From Paenibacillus borealis (GTDB lineage Bacteria > Bacillota > Bacilli > Paenibacillales > Paenibacillaceae), in assembly GCF_000758665.1 (NCBI RefSeq), contig NZ_CP009285.1:4154001-4218000 (forward strand): DNA of 64,000 nt. Direction: 5' to 3'. Shown here one piece after another: positions 47,673 to 55,881 of the stretch (position 1 is its first letter; every line of letters begins with the position of its first letter). A program made the translations under genes and the position numbers. The notes under the pieces were generated by a model that was not told where the DNA came from, searched no databases, and saw only the letters and a list, made by a program, of their open reading frames with translations.

Positions 47673-48536
47673 ATGAATCCGGAGCACTATGATTTTGTTA
47701 TAGGCATTAACCTCACACCCGAGGAGAAGGAGCTGTCTGTGCTGTTCAGCGGAGAAGCGAGACCGCATCCCGGCCATACCATCGGACCTTCTGTACACGA
47801 TTATTACTTAATACATACTGTTCTGGAAGGTGAAGGTCTGTTTCAAAGCGGGACGTTCTCTGCGCAGTGTAAGAGCGGCGACACTTTCATTATTTTCCCG
47901 GGCGCGCTCTTCAGTTATCAGGCAGATCGGGATGCCCCATGGCATTATGCATGGGTAGCCTTGCAGGGGATAGGTGTTCAGGAACTTTTCTTGGCTGTAG
48001 GGATTACAAGGGAAATGCCTTTCATGCATTCCGCTAATGTCGCAGAGCTGCATAGTCTGTACGAGAGGATCCGGAATTCTTTCATGCAATCCGCCTACCC
48101 GCAGCTGGAGAGTCTGGAGGCTTCAGGCTGGGCACGGCTGCTGCTTCATCAATTCGGGCTGGGCAATGTAAGTGCGCTACCCCTGCACCCTGCCGAAATG
48201 CCCGAGATTATTGACCGGCAGATCGACCAGGCGATCCGCTGGATTTCGCTGCAGTTCCATCAGCAGATCAGTATTGATCATCTGGCGTCCTCCCTCGGCT
48301 ACCACCGGGTGCATCTGTCCAAAGCCTTCAAGCAGAGAACAGGTCTGTCACCTAAACAGTTTTTGCTCAAAATTCGGATGGACAAAGCCAGAGATCTGCT
48401 CGGGGGGACGCTGACCATTGAGCAGGTGGCATCGTCCGTCGGCTTCAATGATGCGCTGTATTTCTCCAAGCAATTCCGCAAGCACACCGGCATGCCGCCG
48501 AGTGAGTACCGGGCCAGTCTGAGAAGAGGGGAATAG
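47673..48536 (+). CDS. AraC family transcriptional regulator
   Basis: 287 residues from the ATG at 47673 (GGAGGA 9 nt upstream; an earlier ATG at 47664 is only 1 nt from that site). The N-terminal cupin (residues about 20-100; HPGHTIGPSVHDYYLIHTVLEGEG) binds a sugar-like ligand, and the last 100 residues form two AraC helix-turn-helices (ISIDHLASSLGYHRVHLSKAFKQ; EQVASSVGFNDALYFSKQFRKHTG). It is divergent from the GH4 glycosidase gene across 183 bp and is probably its activator. Confidence 0.93.
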   Translation: MNPEHYDFVIGINLTPEEKELSVLFSGEARPHPGHTIGPSVHDYYLIHTVLEGEGLFQSGTFSAQCKSGDTFIIFPGALFSYQADRDAPWHYAWVALQGIGVQELFLAVGITREMPFMHSANVAELHSLYERIRNSFMQSAYPQLESLEASGWARLLLHQFGLGNVSALPLHPAEMPEIIDRQIDQAIRWISLQFHQQISIDHLASSLGYHRVHLSKAFKQRTGLSPKQFLLKIRMDKARDLLGGTLTIEQVASSVGFNDALYFSKQFRKHTGMPPSEYRASLRRGE

Positions 48537-48588
48537 CTGGGGCACGGCCAAATTTTAGTTATTATTTAGAGATTGGTGGAATTTAATC

Positions 48589-49071
48589 ATGAAAAACAGA
48601 GATTGGTTATTCGCAGAAGAGAATCGAATTCATAATTTCCGGAGCGCCGCAGTTTTGCTTCATGAGGGTAAAATTCTTCTTCAAAGAGGAGTCGAAGATA
48701 CTGAATATGCTCTTCCAGGTGGGCATGTGGCTTGGGGGGAGACAAGTGCAGAGGCTCTCATCCGCGAGTATAAGGAAGAGCTCGGCGTAACCATATCAGT
48801 AGAGCGGCTAATTTGGGTTGAGGAAACCTTTTGGAAGTGGGGATTGAAAGAAGCGCATACGTTATGTCATTATCATATGGTTCGTTTAAACAGTGCTTCG
48901 CAGATTCCTTTAAGCGGACTTTTTAAGTCTTTAGAAACAGATGAATCCAGATTGATTTTCCAGTGGGTTGATATCAATGAATTACAGGAGTATAAGGTTT
49001 ACCCTGAGTTTCTTCAGTATAAAATCTCGAATTTAGCAGATGGGATTGAGCACTTTGTAACCCGTAACTAA
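48589..49071 (+). CDS. Nudix hydrolase
   Basis: A 160-residue protein with the Nudix box at about residues 44-66 (GGHVAWGETSAEALIREYKEELGV) and flanking strands (FRSAAVLLHEGKILLQRG). It hydrolyses a nucleoside diphosphate derivative; the substrate is not predictable. It stands alone between the AraC gene and the adhesin gene and ends at a hairpin terminator. GGTGGA lies upstream of the ATG. Confidence 0.92.
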   Translation: MKNRDWLFAEENRIHNFRSAAVLLHEGKILLQRGVEDTEYALPGGHVAWGETSAEALIREYKEELGVTISVERLIWVEETFWKWGLKEAHTLCHYHMVRLNSASQIPLSGLFKSLETDESRLIFQWVDINELQEYKVYPEFLQYKISNLADGIEHFVTRN

Positions 49072-49092
49072 TATTACATACATATATAAATT

Positions 49093-49130
49093 AACCTGCC
49101 GAGCTTAACTTGGCGGGTTATTTTGTTTTT
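49093..49130 (+). terminator. terminator after Nudix gene
   Basis: AACCTGCC and GAG pair with CT and GGCGGGTT, followed by ATTTTGTTTTT. Confidence 0.8.
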
Positions 49131-49283
49131 CCACACGCAAATCAGGAAGCTGTTCAGAAATTGTTCATATGTCAGGTTTACAGTAACTTAAACTGCTGTC
49201 AGCGCAGTTCTCCCACAAGTTGCGCAGGCAATGCATGAAGCTTCAAACACAATCGATGACGAAAAAGGAGGAAGTATTCATCA

Positions 49284-52200
49284 ATGAAAATGAAAAAGAT
49301 TAGCATTTGGCTCGTACTTATTCTGTTGGTTACCCAATGGACAACAAGCTTTGGCTCTTTCACTGAACGTGCTCATGCAGAACCCAGTAACATTACGGAG
49401 AATCTGATCACCAGCGTTTCCCTGGCCGTGTATACGGATGAGCACTACTCAGAGACAGTCACCGGAAATGTATATCAGCTGGATTCCTATTCTGAGCTGA
49501 ACTACACGTGGTCATTATCAGATGGGCACGGTTATGAAGCAGGCTCCACGTTTGAATTTAATATTCCTGACCAATTTGAGCTTTATAACGATTTGGATGG
49601 GGATCTTCAATTTGGCGGGGATACAGTAGGCACCTATCATGTCAATAAGAATAATAATCATGTTGTCTTTACGTTTAATGAATTTATTGAACAATATGAT
49701 CAAGTAGGAGGGACATTTACTGTCCGTTCACTGCTTAGCTCCAAAAAAATAAAAGGGTCGACCACACAGCTTGTGGCGTTTCCTATTAATGGCGGCACCC
49801 AGGTGATTGAACTTCATTTCAAGCCTAACGTCAGTTCAACTGTAGAGAAGAAAGGTACTCCCTTGCCTCAATTCTACAATCCGACGCAAATCGGCTGGAC
49901 CGTCGATGTCAACAAGACATTGGAAAGTGTCGGTAATGCTGCCGTCACCGATGCGATCCCGGCTGGTTTGTCGCTTGACACAGGCACCATTGTTGTCCGT
50001 GAACTTGAAGTGAAGCTGGATGGCACAGTAACACCTGGAGCCATTGTTCCGGGCAGCAGTTATGATGCTTCCGGGTCCACTCCGGCGAAGCTGGACTTGA
50101 AATTCAATCAGAGTCCGATCACCAAGGCGTATCGTGTAGAATTCACCACCGATATTACAGCCAGCGGTGAGGACGCAACAAGCTATGAGAATACAGCAGT
50201 ATTTACGGGAGATAACGGGTTATCCAAAGAATCGAAGGCTACCGTAACCGTAGGACGGGGCAAGCCGCTTAATAAGGTAACCACCAGCTATGACCCGGCA
50301 ACCCAGATTATTGGCTGGGCCATTGATTTCAATTACAATGAAAAGTTTATTCCGGCAAACGACGCGGTTCTGAAGGATACCATCGACCTCCAACAGGAAC
50401 TCATTCCAGATTCGCTGAAGGTGTACCCGGTGACTATTGCGGCCGATGGTAAAGGGGTCAAAGATGCCCAGCCGCTTCCGGATAATAAATACACGGTTAC
50501 AGATTCAGTGGCAGATGGTAAATATCATTTTGAAATCAAATTCAAAGATGATATTGATTCAGCTTACCGCATCGAATACAAGACAAAGGCACCTGACCGT
50601 GTATTCAAAAATGGTAAGGTCACTAATGAAGTGATTTTCGGTGAACATACAAGCACAGCTACCCGGGATATCTCCCAACAAATATTGACCAAGAGTAACA
50701 GCAATACAGATTATCTGAACAAGACGGTAAATTGGACGATTACGATCAATAAAGATTCCAAAACAATGAATAATCTAATAGTCACGGATACCTTCGTTAA
50801 CGCAGGGCTCAAGCTTGTACCTGGTAGTCTTTTGATTAAACCTTCCGGGGGAGGTACGGCTGTCGATCATGAGGTTGTTAATACCGAACATGATCCTGTA
50901 GCGGCGAATGACGGGTTCACGATTACTTTTAAAGCTCCGATCAATGAACCCTACATTATCACCTACACAACTAAGTTCAACTATGATTGGTTGACGGTGG
51001 GGAAAGACCGGTTTATCAATCAGGCAGTGCTGGATTGGTTAGAGACTGGGGAATCTACAACACGGACCATTACGGCAACATCCACATTTGATCCAAGACC
51101 TGAAGTGAAGAATAACGGACTCAAGAATGGATCTTATGATGCCTTCAACAAAAAGATTACCTGGAATATCGGGGCCAACTACAACATGAAAACACTGACC
51201 AATGCCAAATTGGTGGATACGATTACCAGTGGTCAAGTTGTGGATCTGGATTCCGTTAAGGTATTCAAATGGATCTACGGCACCAATGGAAACCCTTCGG
51301 TGGATGTAAACGTCGATGAAGAAGATTACAAGGTAACTCTAACCGGCGATAAGCTGGAGGTAAGCTTTAACAAAACAATCAATTATGCCTTTTACGTTAC
51401 CTTTAAGACTACTTTCAAAGATCAGGTCATTGATCTGAAGGATGTCGATAACACTGCAGTGCTGTATGACGGCACAACCAAGGAATCCGCAGACCTTAAA
51501 GCTTCTGTCAACATTCCTAATGGAGGCGAATATATCGCCAAGACAGGTGCACAAAACAACAATAAGATTGACTGGACGGTTTATATCAACCGTAATCAAT
51601 CCGTTGTGAGGGATGCAATAGTAACAGATATTCCTAGTGAGAATCAAATTCTGCTCACCAACACCTATCATCTCTTTAAGACAAATGTTGGAAGCGACGG
51701 GAAGATCACCTCTTCCGGAGTGGAACTGATTCGCGGCACAGATTATACGCTGACCTTCAAGAAGGACAATGAAGGCAAAGAAAGCTTCGAACTGAAGTTT
51801 ACCAAAGAAATCTCGGAAGCTTATATTCTTCAATACCAATCTGTGATCACTGCACAAAATAATGAAACAGTCAGCAACGAAGTGAATCTCGCAGGCAAGA
51901 ATGTCAAAGAGGTTACCAAAGAAAGTAATTCTGAAGTCACGGTCAAGCTCTCCAGCGGATCAGGCACAGGCAGCGGTGTGAGAGGCACACTCAGCATTGA
52001 AAAGATTGATGCGAATAATCAGAACAAGACGCTCGAAGGAGCTGCCTTTGACTTATTCCGCGTCATTGGCAATGAGCAGATTTGGATTAATGAGGGAGTA
52101 ACAGATGATTCAGGTAAGCTTGAATTCACAAAACTGCTCGGTGGCGATTATGCAGTAGTTGAAAAAATTGCACCTGCAGGTTATCTGTTAGATACGACAC

Positions 52201-53261
52201 CTCATGCAGTTAAAATTAATTCAACTACGGGTATTGATCTGAAAATTAAAAACATAACATCAGCGACGCCAACACCATCGCCAACGGCCACACCGACGCC
52301 GACTGTTGTGCCGACACCATCGCCGACTGTAGCGCCGACGCCATCACCGACAGCAACACCAGCACCAACAGCAACACCGACACCATCGCCGACAGCAACA
52401 CCAACAGTAGCGCCAACACCATCGCCGACAGCAACACCAACAGTGGCACCGACACCATCGCCGACAGCAACGCCATCACCAACAGCAACGCCAACTGTTG
52501 CGCCTACACCAGTACCAACAGTGAAACCAACGGCAACTCCAACTGTTGCACCAACACCAGTACCAACGGCGACGCCGACTGTTGCGCCAACACAAGCACC
52601 AACGGCCACACCGACTGTTGCACCAACGGCGACACCAGCTCCAACAGAACCAGCGACGCCAACAGCAACACCATATGTACCATATGTACCTTCAACACCG
52701 TCATCGACACCAACAACTCCTTCAATACCAGGAGTCATAGTCACACCGGGTCCGACAGTAGTTCCAACGGTGACACCATCAGTTTCACCATCGGCTTCAC
52801 CAGAAACTACAAGTGCACCTACAAACGCACCGACAGCGACACCTGTAATTAGCAGTCCGCCTAGTCCTCAGCCTACAGCTGTCAACACAATAGAGGATAT
52901 TCCGGTCGAGGGTGAAATCCCGCTTGGGGGGATTCCTAGCCTTGGTGAAGAGCCTGAACATGGAACCGTCGTGATTACACCAGACGGGAAATGGAAGTAC
53001 ACACCTGATCCTGGCTATACCGGAAAAGACAAGTTCACTATTATCGTTAGCAATAATGGAGAGGACCAGGAAATCGAAATCGAAGTAGTGGTAGATGAAG
53101 TGCCTAAAGGAACAATTGATGAACCTTCACAGAATCAAAGCGGTCTGCCAGGTAAGCTGCCTCAGACCGGTGAAGAAAGTCCGATAGGCATGTACCTAGC
53201 CGGCATTGGTCTGATCATCCTTGGGTTCGTACTCTCGAAGAGATTTAAGACACGCAAGTAG
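49284..53261 (+). CDS. LPXTG-anchored surface adhesin with collagen-binding-type and Cna_B domains
   Basis: 1325 residues. A signal peptide (about 1-32, AHA), an N-terminal adhesin-like domain, then about five Ig-like units that each begin with a W-x-I/V-x-x-N strand ([45 protein letters not shown]), as in Cna-type collagen-binding A-region modules. A Cna_B isopeptide domain spans about 900-990 ([13 protein letters not shown]). A Thr/Pro/Ala-rich spacer runs from about 994 to 1200, then a cadherin-like domain, LPQTG at 1292-1296, a hydrophobic helix and a basic tail for sortase anchoring. It is probably a cell-surface attachment protein. No sortase gene is in the window. Confidence 0.9.
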   Translation: MKMKKISIWLVLILLVTQWTTSFGSFTERAHAEPSNITENLITSVSLAVYTDEHYSETVTGNVYQLDSYSELNYTWSLSDGHGYEAGSTFEFNIPDQFELYNDLDGDLQFGGDTVGTYHVNKNNNHVVFTFNEFIEQYDQVGGTFTVRSLLSSKKIKGSTTQLVAFPINGGTQVIELHFKPNVSSTVEKKGTPLPQFYNPTQIGWTVDVNKTLESVGNAAVTDAIPAGLSLDTGTIVVRELEVKLDGTVTPGAIVPGSSYDASGSTPAKLDLKFNQSPITKAYRVEFTTDITASGEDATSYENTAVFTGDNGLSKESKATVTVGRGKPLNKVTTSYDPATQIIGWAIDFNYNEKFIPANDAVLKDTIDLQQELIPDSLKVYPVTIAADGKGVKDAQPLPDNKYTVTDSVADGKYHFEIKFKDDIDSAYRIEYKTKAPDRVFKNGKVTNEVIFGEHTSTATRDISQQILTKSNSNTDYLNKTVNWTITINKDSKTMNNLIVTDTFVNAGLKLVPGSLLIKPSGGGTAVDHEVVNTEHDPVAANDGFTITFKAPINEPYIITYTTKFNYDWLTVGKDRFINQAVLDWLETGESTTRTITATSTFDPRPEVKNNGLKNGSYDAFNKKITWNIGANYNMKTLTNAKLVDTITSGQVVDLDSVKVFKWIYGTNGNPSVDVNVDEEDYKVTLTGDKLEVSFNKTINYAFYVTFKTTFKDQVIDLKDVDNTAVLYDGTTKESADLKASVNIPNGGEYIAKTGAQNNNKIDWTVYINRNQSVVRDAIVTDIPSENQILLTNTYHLFKTNVGSDGKITSSGVELIRGTDYTLTFKKDNEGKESFELKFTKEISEAYILQYQSVITAQNNETVSNEVNLAGKNVKEVTKESNSEVTVKLSSGSGTGSGVRGTLSIEKIDANNQNKTLEGAAFDLFRVIGNEQIWINEGVTDDSGKLEFTKLLGGDYAVVEKIAPAGYLLDTTPHAVKINSTTGIDLKIKNITSATPTPSPTATPTPTVVPTPSPTVAPTPSPTATPAPTATPTPSPTATPTVAPTPSPTATPTVAPTPSPTATPSPTATPTVAPTPVPTVKPTATPTVAPTPVPTATPTVAPTQAPTATPTVAPTATPAPTEPATPTATPYVPYVPSTPSSTPTTPSIPGVIVTPGPTVVPTVTPSVSPSASPETTSAPTNAPTATPVISSPPSPQPTAVNTIEDIPVEGEIPLGGIPSLGEEPEHGTVVITPDGKWKYTPDPGYTGKDKFTIIVSNNGEDQEIEIEVVVDEVPKGTIDEPSQNQSGLPGKLPQTGEESPIGMYLAGIGLIILGFVLSKRFKTRK
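52264..52830 (+). repeat. T-P-rich tandem repeat coding for adhesin spacer
   Basis: About 570 bp of imperfect tandem repeats built from units such as CCAACACCATCGCCGACAGC, encoding [16 protein letters not shown] peptides. This is the rigid wall-spanning spacer. Such repeats change length by slippage, and they create a long spurious antisense open frame. Confidence 0.85.
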
Positions 53262-53300
53262 AAACGGTTTTGCCGTCACTTATAAAGACAGTACCGTTTC
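53261..53300 (+). other. hairpin directly after adhesin gene
   Basis: GAAACGGT pairs with ACCGTTTC across a 24-nt loop with inner partial pairing (CTGTC-like). No T run follows, so it may protect the mRNA 3' end ahead of the true terminator. Confidence 0.45.
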
Positions 53301-53351
53301 AGCGAGAAATAGAAGGAAAAATTATCGTCGTGTGAAAGAATCGGCAAAATC

Positions 53352-53386
53352 GCCCTGTTAGCTTAGGCTGGCAGGGTATTTTTTTG
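53352..53386 (+). terminator. terminator after adhesin gene
   Basis: CCCTG and AGC pair with GCT and CAGGG, followed by TATTTTTTT. The remaining DNA up to 53573 holds no evident gene. Confidence 0.8.
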
Positions 53387-53572
53387 TCTTTAGAAAAGGT
53401 GTGAAGTCTTAGCCCGAATTCAACAGGATCAAGGATGCTTAACTTTGCCTGTAACCCTTCATCAGTGTAAAAGAAAAAAAATCTAGCCGATACTTCATTA
53501 AATTAACGAGCAGGATAATTCCGTTCAATGGTAAGATAAACTTAATAATTAATTCGAGAATGGAGGGATCAT

Positions 53573-53881
53573 GTGGAGCTTAACCTTGAGAAAGAGCTAA
53601 AGAAAATTTGTATAGAACTTTCTGTGAAGTTAAGAGGGAATGGCGGCGGGAATGGGAATGCGTTAATTGATCACGACTTGATTCAACAACTTCATACCAC
53701 ATTGGATGCCTACAAAGAAACGATCCATAAAGAAGAAATGGTTTCTAAAGAATTAGTATGGTCTCTTTTATATACCTGCAGCAGGTTCTATATCCAAAGT
53801 AATTATTCTAGAAACGCTGTAGATCTCATGAAAGAATATGATGAACTAAATAATAAGTTACTTTATGTTTTCGGCAATTAG
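53573..53881 (+). CDS. small hypothetical protein
   Basis: 102 residues from a GTG start at 53573, chosen because GGAGG lies 6 nt upstream; the ATG two bases earlier is out of frame and soon stops. The protein is soluble and mostly helical, with a Gly/Asn-rich turn (GNGGGNGN) and a Leu/Tyr-rich C-terminus (SRNAVDLMKEYDELNNKLLYVF). I do not recognise the family and there is no signal peptide. It stands alone and ends at a terminator. Confidence 0.65.
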   Translation: MELNLEKELKKICIELSVKLRGNGGGNGNALIDHDLIQQLHTTLDAYKETIHKEEMVSKELVWSLLYTCSRFYIQSNYSRNAVDLMKEYDELNNKLLYVFGN

Positions 53882-53883
53882 AC

Positions 53884-53922
53884 GCCTGACCATAAACAGT
53901 TTGTTTAGGTCAGGCTCTTATT
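53884..53922. terminator. bidirectional terminator
   Basis: GCCTGACC and TAAAC pair with GTTTA and GGTCAGGC, followed by TCTTATTATT, between convergent genes. Confidence 0.85.
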
Positions 53923-54577
53923 ATTCCACCTGCATTCGGATAATATGGGAATCCTGATTCATAACCGCAAGCAGTGTCTCCAAGTGAGCTTTGCGTTGAA
54001 ATTTCACCGTCATAACTATAGTGGTAAGCTCAGCTTCGCGTTCCGCTTCGAAAGCCAGCACAGATATATCATGTCTCTGCAACAGATTCAGCATTTGTTC
54101 CGTTGTCTGCTCATAATAATCTGTTACAAGGGTGACCCGCTCGGTCTGTGGTGAACTTAGCCAGCTGATATGCCCATGCAGAATGATCTGTCCCACAAAA
54201 ATGATCAAGGCCACTCCTATACCGATGAGATACATACCGGCACCAACTGCCATCCCAATTCCTGCTGTAGTCCAAATTCCTGCGGCTGTAGTTAATCCTT
54301 TGACCGTATTGTTCTGCATGAAGATCATTCCAGCTCCCAGGAAACCTACACCGCTAACGATACCCGCAGCAATTCTCGATGGATCAACGGACAGATTCTC
54401 CCAGCCGATCTGATCCTGAAATCCGTATTTCGAGACGATAATCATTAGCGCCGCACCCACAGCTACAACAAAATGTGTACGTACTCCGGCTTCCTTCATG
54501 CGGTTCTTCCGCTCGAATCCGATGAAGATCCCACATAAACCCGCTAATACTACCCGGCCCAGCAATTCAAATTCCAT
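53921..54577 (-). CDS. MgtC/SapB family membrane protein
   Basis: 218 residues from the ATG at 54577 (GGGAGGGG upstream). The first 140 residues hold about five hydrophobic helices with the family marks GLCGIFIGFERKNRMKEAGVRTH and GVGFLGAGMIF; the last 75 residues form an ACT-like soluble domain. MgtC-type proteins are linked to magnesium limitation and to modulating F-type ATPase; the role here is not known. Its upstream region carries one copy of the 43-bp direct repeat. Confidence 0.9.
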   Translation of the reverse strand: MEFELLGRVVLAGLCGIFIGFERKNRMKEAGVRTHFVVAVGAALMIIVSKYGFQDQIGWENLSVDPSRIAAGIVSGVGFLGAGMIFMQNNTVKGLTTAAGIWTTAGIGMAVGAGMYLIGIGVALIIFVGQIILHGHISWLSSPQTERVTLVTDYYEQTTEQMLNLLQRHDISVLAFEAEREAELTTIVMTVKFQRKAHLETLLAVMNQDSHIIRMQVE

Positions 54578-54610
54578 CCAGTTCCCCTCCCGTACGACCC
54601 TTTGAATCTT

Positions 54611-54653
54611 TAGAGTTGGCATAAACAACTTCACTGCCGATATCGCTGTACAA
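54611..54653 (+). repeat. 43-bp direct repeat, copy A
   Basis: TAGAGT-GGCAT-AACAA-TTCA-TGCCGATATCGCTGT is shared with 55822-55864 in the same orientation, with 37 of 43 bases identical by eye. The GGCA...TGCC ends can form a hairpin. The two copies bound a 1.17-kb accessory segment. Confidence 0.7.
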
Positions 54654-54684
54654 CTAAGTATGAATTTACCTCAAGGTGCATCTC

Positions 54685-54717
54685 CAACAAAAAAGGCTCG
54701 CCCTATTGGCGAACCTT
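54685..54717 (-). terminator. terminator overlapping stop of 53-residue gene
   Basis: On the minus strand AAGGTTCGCC pairs with GGCGAGCCTT, then TTTTTG. The stop codon of the small gene sits in the loop, so gene end and terminator are fused. Confidence 0.75.
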
Positions 54718-54864
54718 GGCAGCAGATCGAACCTGCTTTAATTTAGCTATTGCATCACTAACCATTTTGTCACGCTCGGGATTGGCGCCAGGCATCGATT
54801 GCTCAACGTAGTGACCACTTGCAAATCGACGAGCAGCATCATCAAGACTCATTTTCTTCTTCAT
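54703..54864 (-). CDS. 53-residue protein, possible antitoxin-like partner of GNAT gene
   Basis: A short gene starting MKKKMSLDDAARRFASGHYV and ending KLKQVRSAAKVRQ, highly charged and probably helical. Its ribosome-binding site AGAGGTG overlaps the stop of the GNAT-like gene, 12 nt before the ATG, so translation is coupled. It ends inside a strong terminator. I do not recognise the family. A small charged protein coupled to a GNAT-like enzyme is reminiscent of acetyltransferase toxin-antitoxin pairs, but in those the antitoxin gene usually comes first. Confidence 0.65.
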   Translation of the reverse strand: MKKKMSLDDAARRFASGHYVEQSMPGANPERDKMVSDAIAKLKQVRSAAKVRQ

Positions 54865-54876
54865 GACAATCACCTC

Positions 54877-55341
54877 TTAGCATAAGTATAGCATAACCAG
54901 GCGTTCTGCGACAGATTCATCGATAAGCATGAAGGTAGAAGTGATCCTCTTTGCTCCAATGACATTAATGTAATATTGAATAAGTGGTGCTTTCATCTTT
55001 GACTGGAAAGCAACTGCACCTTCAAAGCCAACCTCCATACTACATTTGCATGCAAACACCATCAGGTGCTCACCAATTAAATCGAACTCTTTACGCTTTC
55101 TAGGGACACTTTCAATAAGATGTACCCACACATGATCCTCTCTATGCTCAAGGGCTATCGCTCCTTGAATTACATCATCACCATGTATAACCATCTTATA
55201 CACTGCGATGCCATGCTGCCCGAAATATACTGACCAGTCGAAGTTTTCTTCCCAATCATACATCTGATCCACGATATCATGAGGTTGCAAATAATGAAAT
55301 GAAATAGGATATGTCTCTCCGCTCTGGATATGTATTAACAC
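54877..55341 (-). CDS. GNAT-like N-acetyltransferase fold protein
   Basis: 154 residues from a GTG at 55341 with GGAGGT 7 nt upstream; an in-frame ATG five codons earlier overlaps that site. The C-terminal half shows a GNAT-like run: GAIALEHREDHVWVHLIES, GEHLMVFACKCSMEVGFEG, AVAFQSKMKAPLIQYYINVIGAK. The classic Q/RxxGxG/A acetyl-CoA loop is not clear, so activity is uncertain. It is coupled to the 53-residue gene downstream, and a dyad lies 47 bp upstream. The setting between direct repeats next to a transposon remnant suggests a mobile accessory cassette. Confidence 0.65.
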   Translation of the reverse strand: MLIHIQSGETYPISFHYLQPHDIVDQMYDWEENFDWSVYFGQHGIAVYKMVIHGDDVIQGAIALEHREDHVWVHLIESVPRKRKEFDLIGEHLMVFACKCSMEVGFEGAVAFQSKMKAPLIQYYINVIGAKRITSTFMLIDESVAERLVMLYLC

Positions 55342-55387
55342 GAGACCACCTCCCATTGATTAAAGGGATTGAAAATATAGGTAAATT

Positions 55388-55401
55388 ATGTATTTATACA
55401 T
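55388..55401. promoter_or_regulatory. dyad operator candidate before GNAT-like gene
   Basis: ATGTAT-TT-ATACAT, an inverted repeat in A/T-rich DNA 47 bp upstream of the GNAT-like start, where autorepression sites of two-gene cassettes usually lie. Confidence 0.4.
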
Positions 55402-55448
55402 CTATATGCGTGGGATGGAGCATCGACAGTAGCAATAGACCAAGTCGA

Positions 55449-55571
55449 GCACAGCGCCAAAATAGGCGCAGTGAACTACACATCACCTAAGAGGTAGGTG
55501 CTTCTAGTCAACGGAGCTAACACTCCCAGTTTGTCCAAGTTTACTGGTTAGCTCCTAACCCATGGTGCCAT
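55449..55571 (-). ncRNA. orphan omegaRNA-like right end of IS200/IS605 element
   Basis: Reading the minus strand after the TnpB-like stop, there is a long hairpin GGAGCTAAC/GTTAGCTCC (55513-55555) with inner CCAGT/ACTGG, then GAAG, a second hairpin CACCTA/TAGGTG (55484-55500) and TAGTTCAC ending at 55471. This order matches right ends of TnpB-bearing IS605/IS1341-type elements, which are transcribed as the omegaRNA scaffold. The bases after TAGTTCAC, starting TGCGCCTATTTTGGCG at 55470, would be the guide. The structure is seen; its RNA role is inferred. Confidence 0.5.
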
Positions 55572-55660
55572 TTACATAGTCAGTTTTAGAAGATTGGCAG
55601 CCGCATTCCAATCTCTCTCATTCGGGTAGACGTTCTCTTTTCTAAACATCCACAAAATTA
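55471..55660 (-). mobile_element. IS200/IS605-type remnant with last codons of tnpB
   Basis: From 55640 to 55572 the minus strand reads KENVYPNERDWNAAANLLKL, TM and a stop, resembling the C-terminal DRDxNAAxNIL end of TnpB. Only about 22 codons remain; the catalytic RuvC and zinc-finger parts are gone, and a stop lies just upstream. The element right end follows and stops at 55471. No tnpA-like gene is present, so the element cannot move by itself. Confidence 0.5.
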
Positions 55661-55821
55661 TTATAGCACATGCGTTCTTATGAATAACATTATTATTCCA
55701 TATGAAGAGAAAGCCGTTAGTCATTTATACCGTCACTTTAGAAGTAAGGGAAATGTTGACTATCCAATGTTAAAATTTGAACGGTAAATCATGATACGGT
55801 AATATCTAGTGTAGATAATAA

Positions 55822-55864
55822 TAGAGTGGGCATGAACAATTTCATTGCCGATATCGCTGTGTAA
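55822..55864 (+). repeat. 43-bp direct repeat, copy B
   Basis: Second copy of the repeat at 54611-54653, same orientation, ending 17 bp before the start codon of the 552-residue gene. Here GGCATGAA and TTCATTGCC can form a nearly perfect hairpin. Confidence 0.7.
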
Positions 55865-55881
55865 AGGAGCATGTAATAGAC

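Noticed and set aside
52202..52744. 180-residue open frame on the minus strand rich in VGVAVGDG
   Set aside because: It is the antisense shadow of the Thr/Pro repeat in the adhesin gene; its composition only mirrors the repeat and it has no ribosome-binding site.
55663..55676. GAACGCATGTGC next to the IS605 remnant, similar to a LexA (SOS) box
   Set aside because: The right half lacks the GTTY core, so it is a poor match and no damage-response gene follows.
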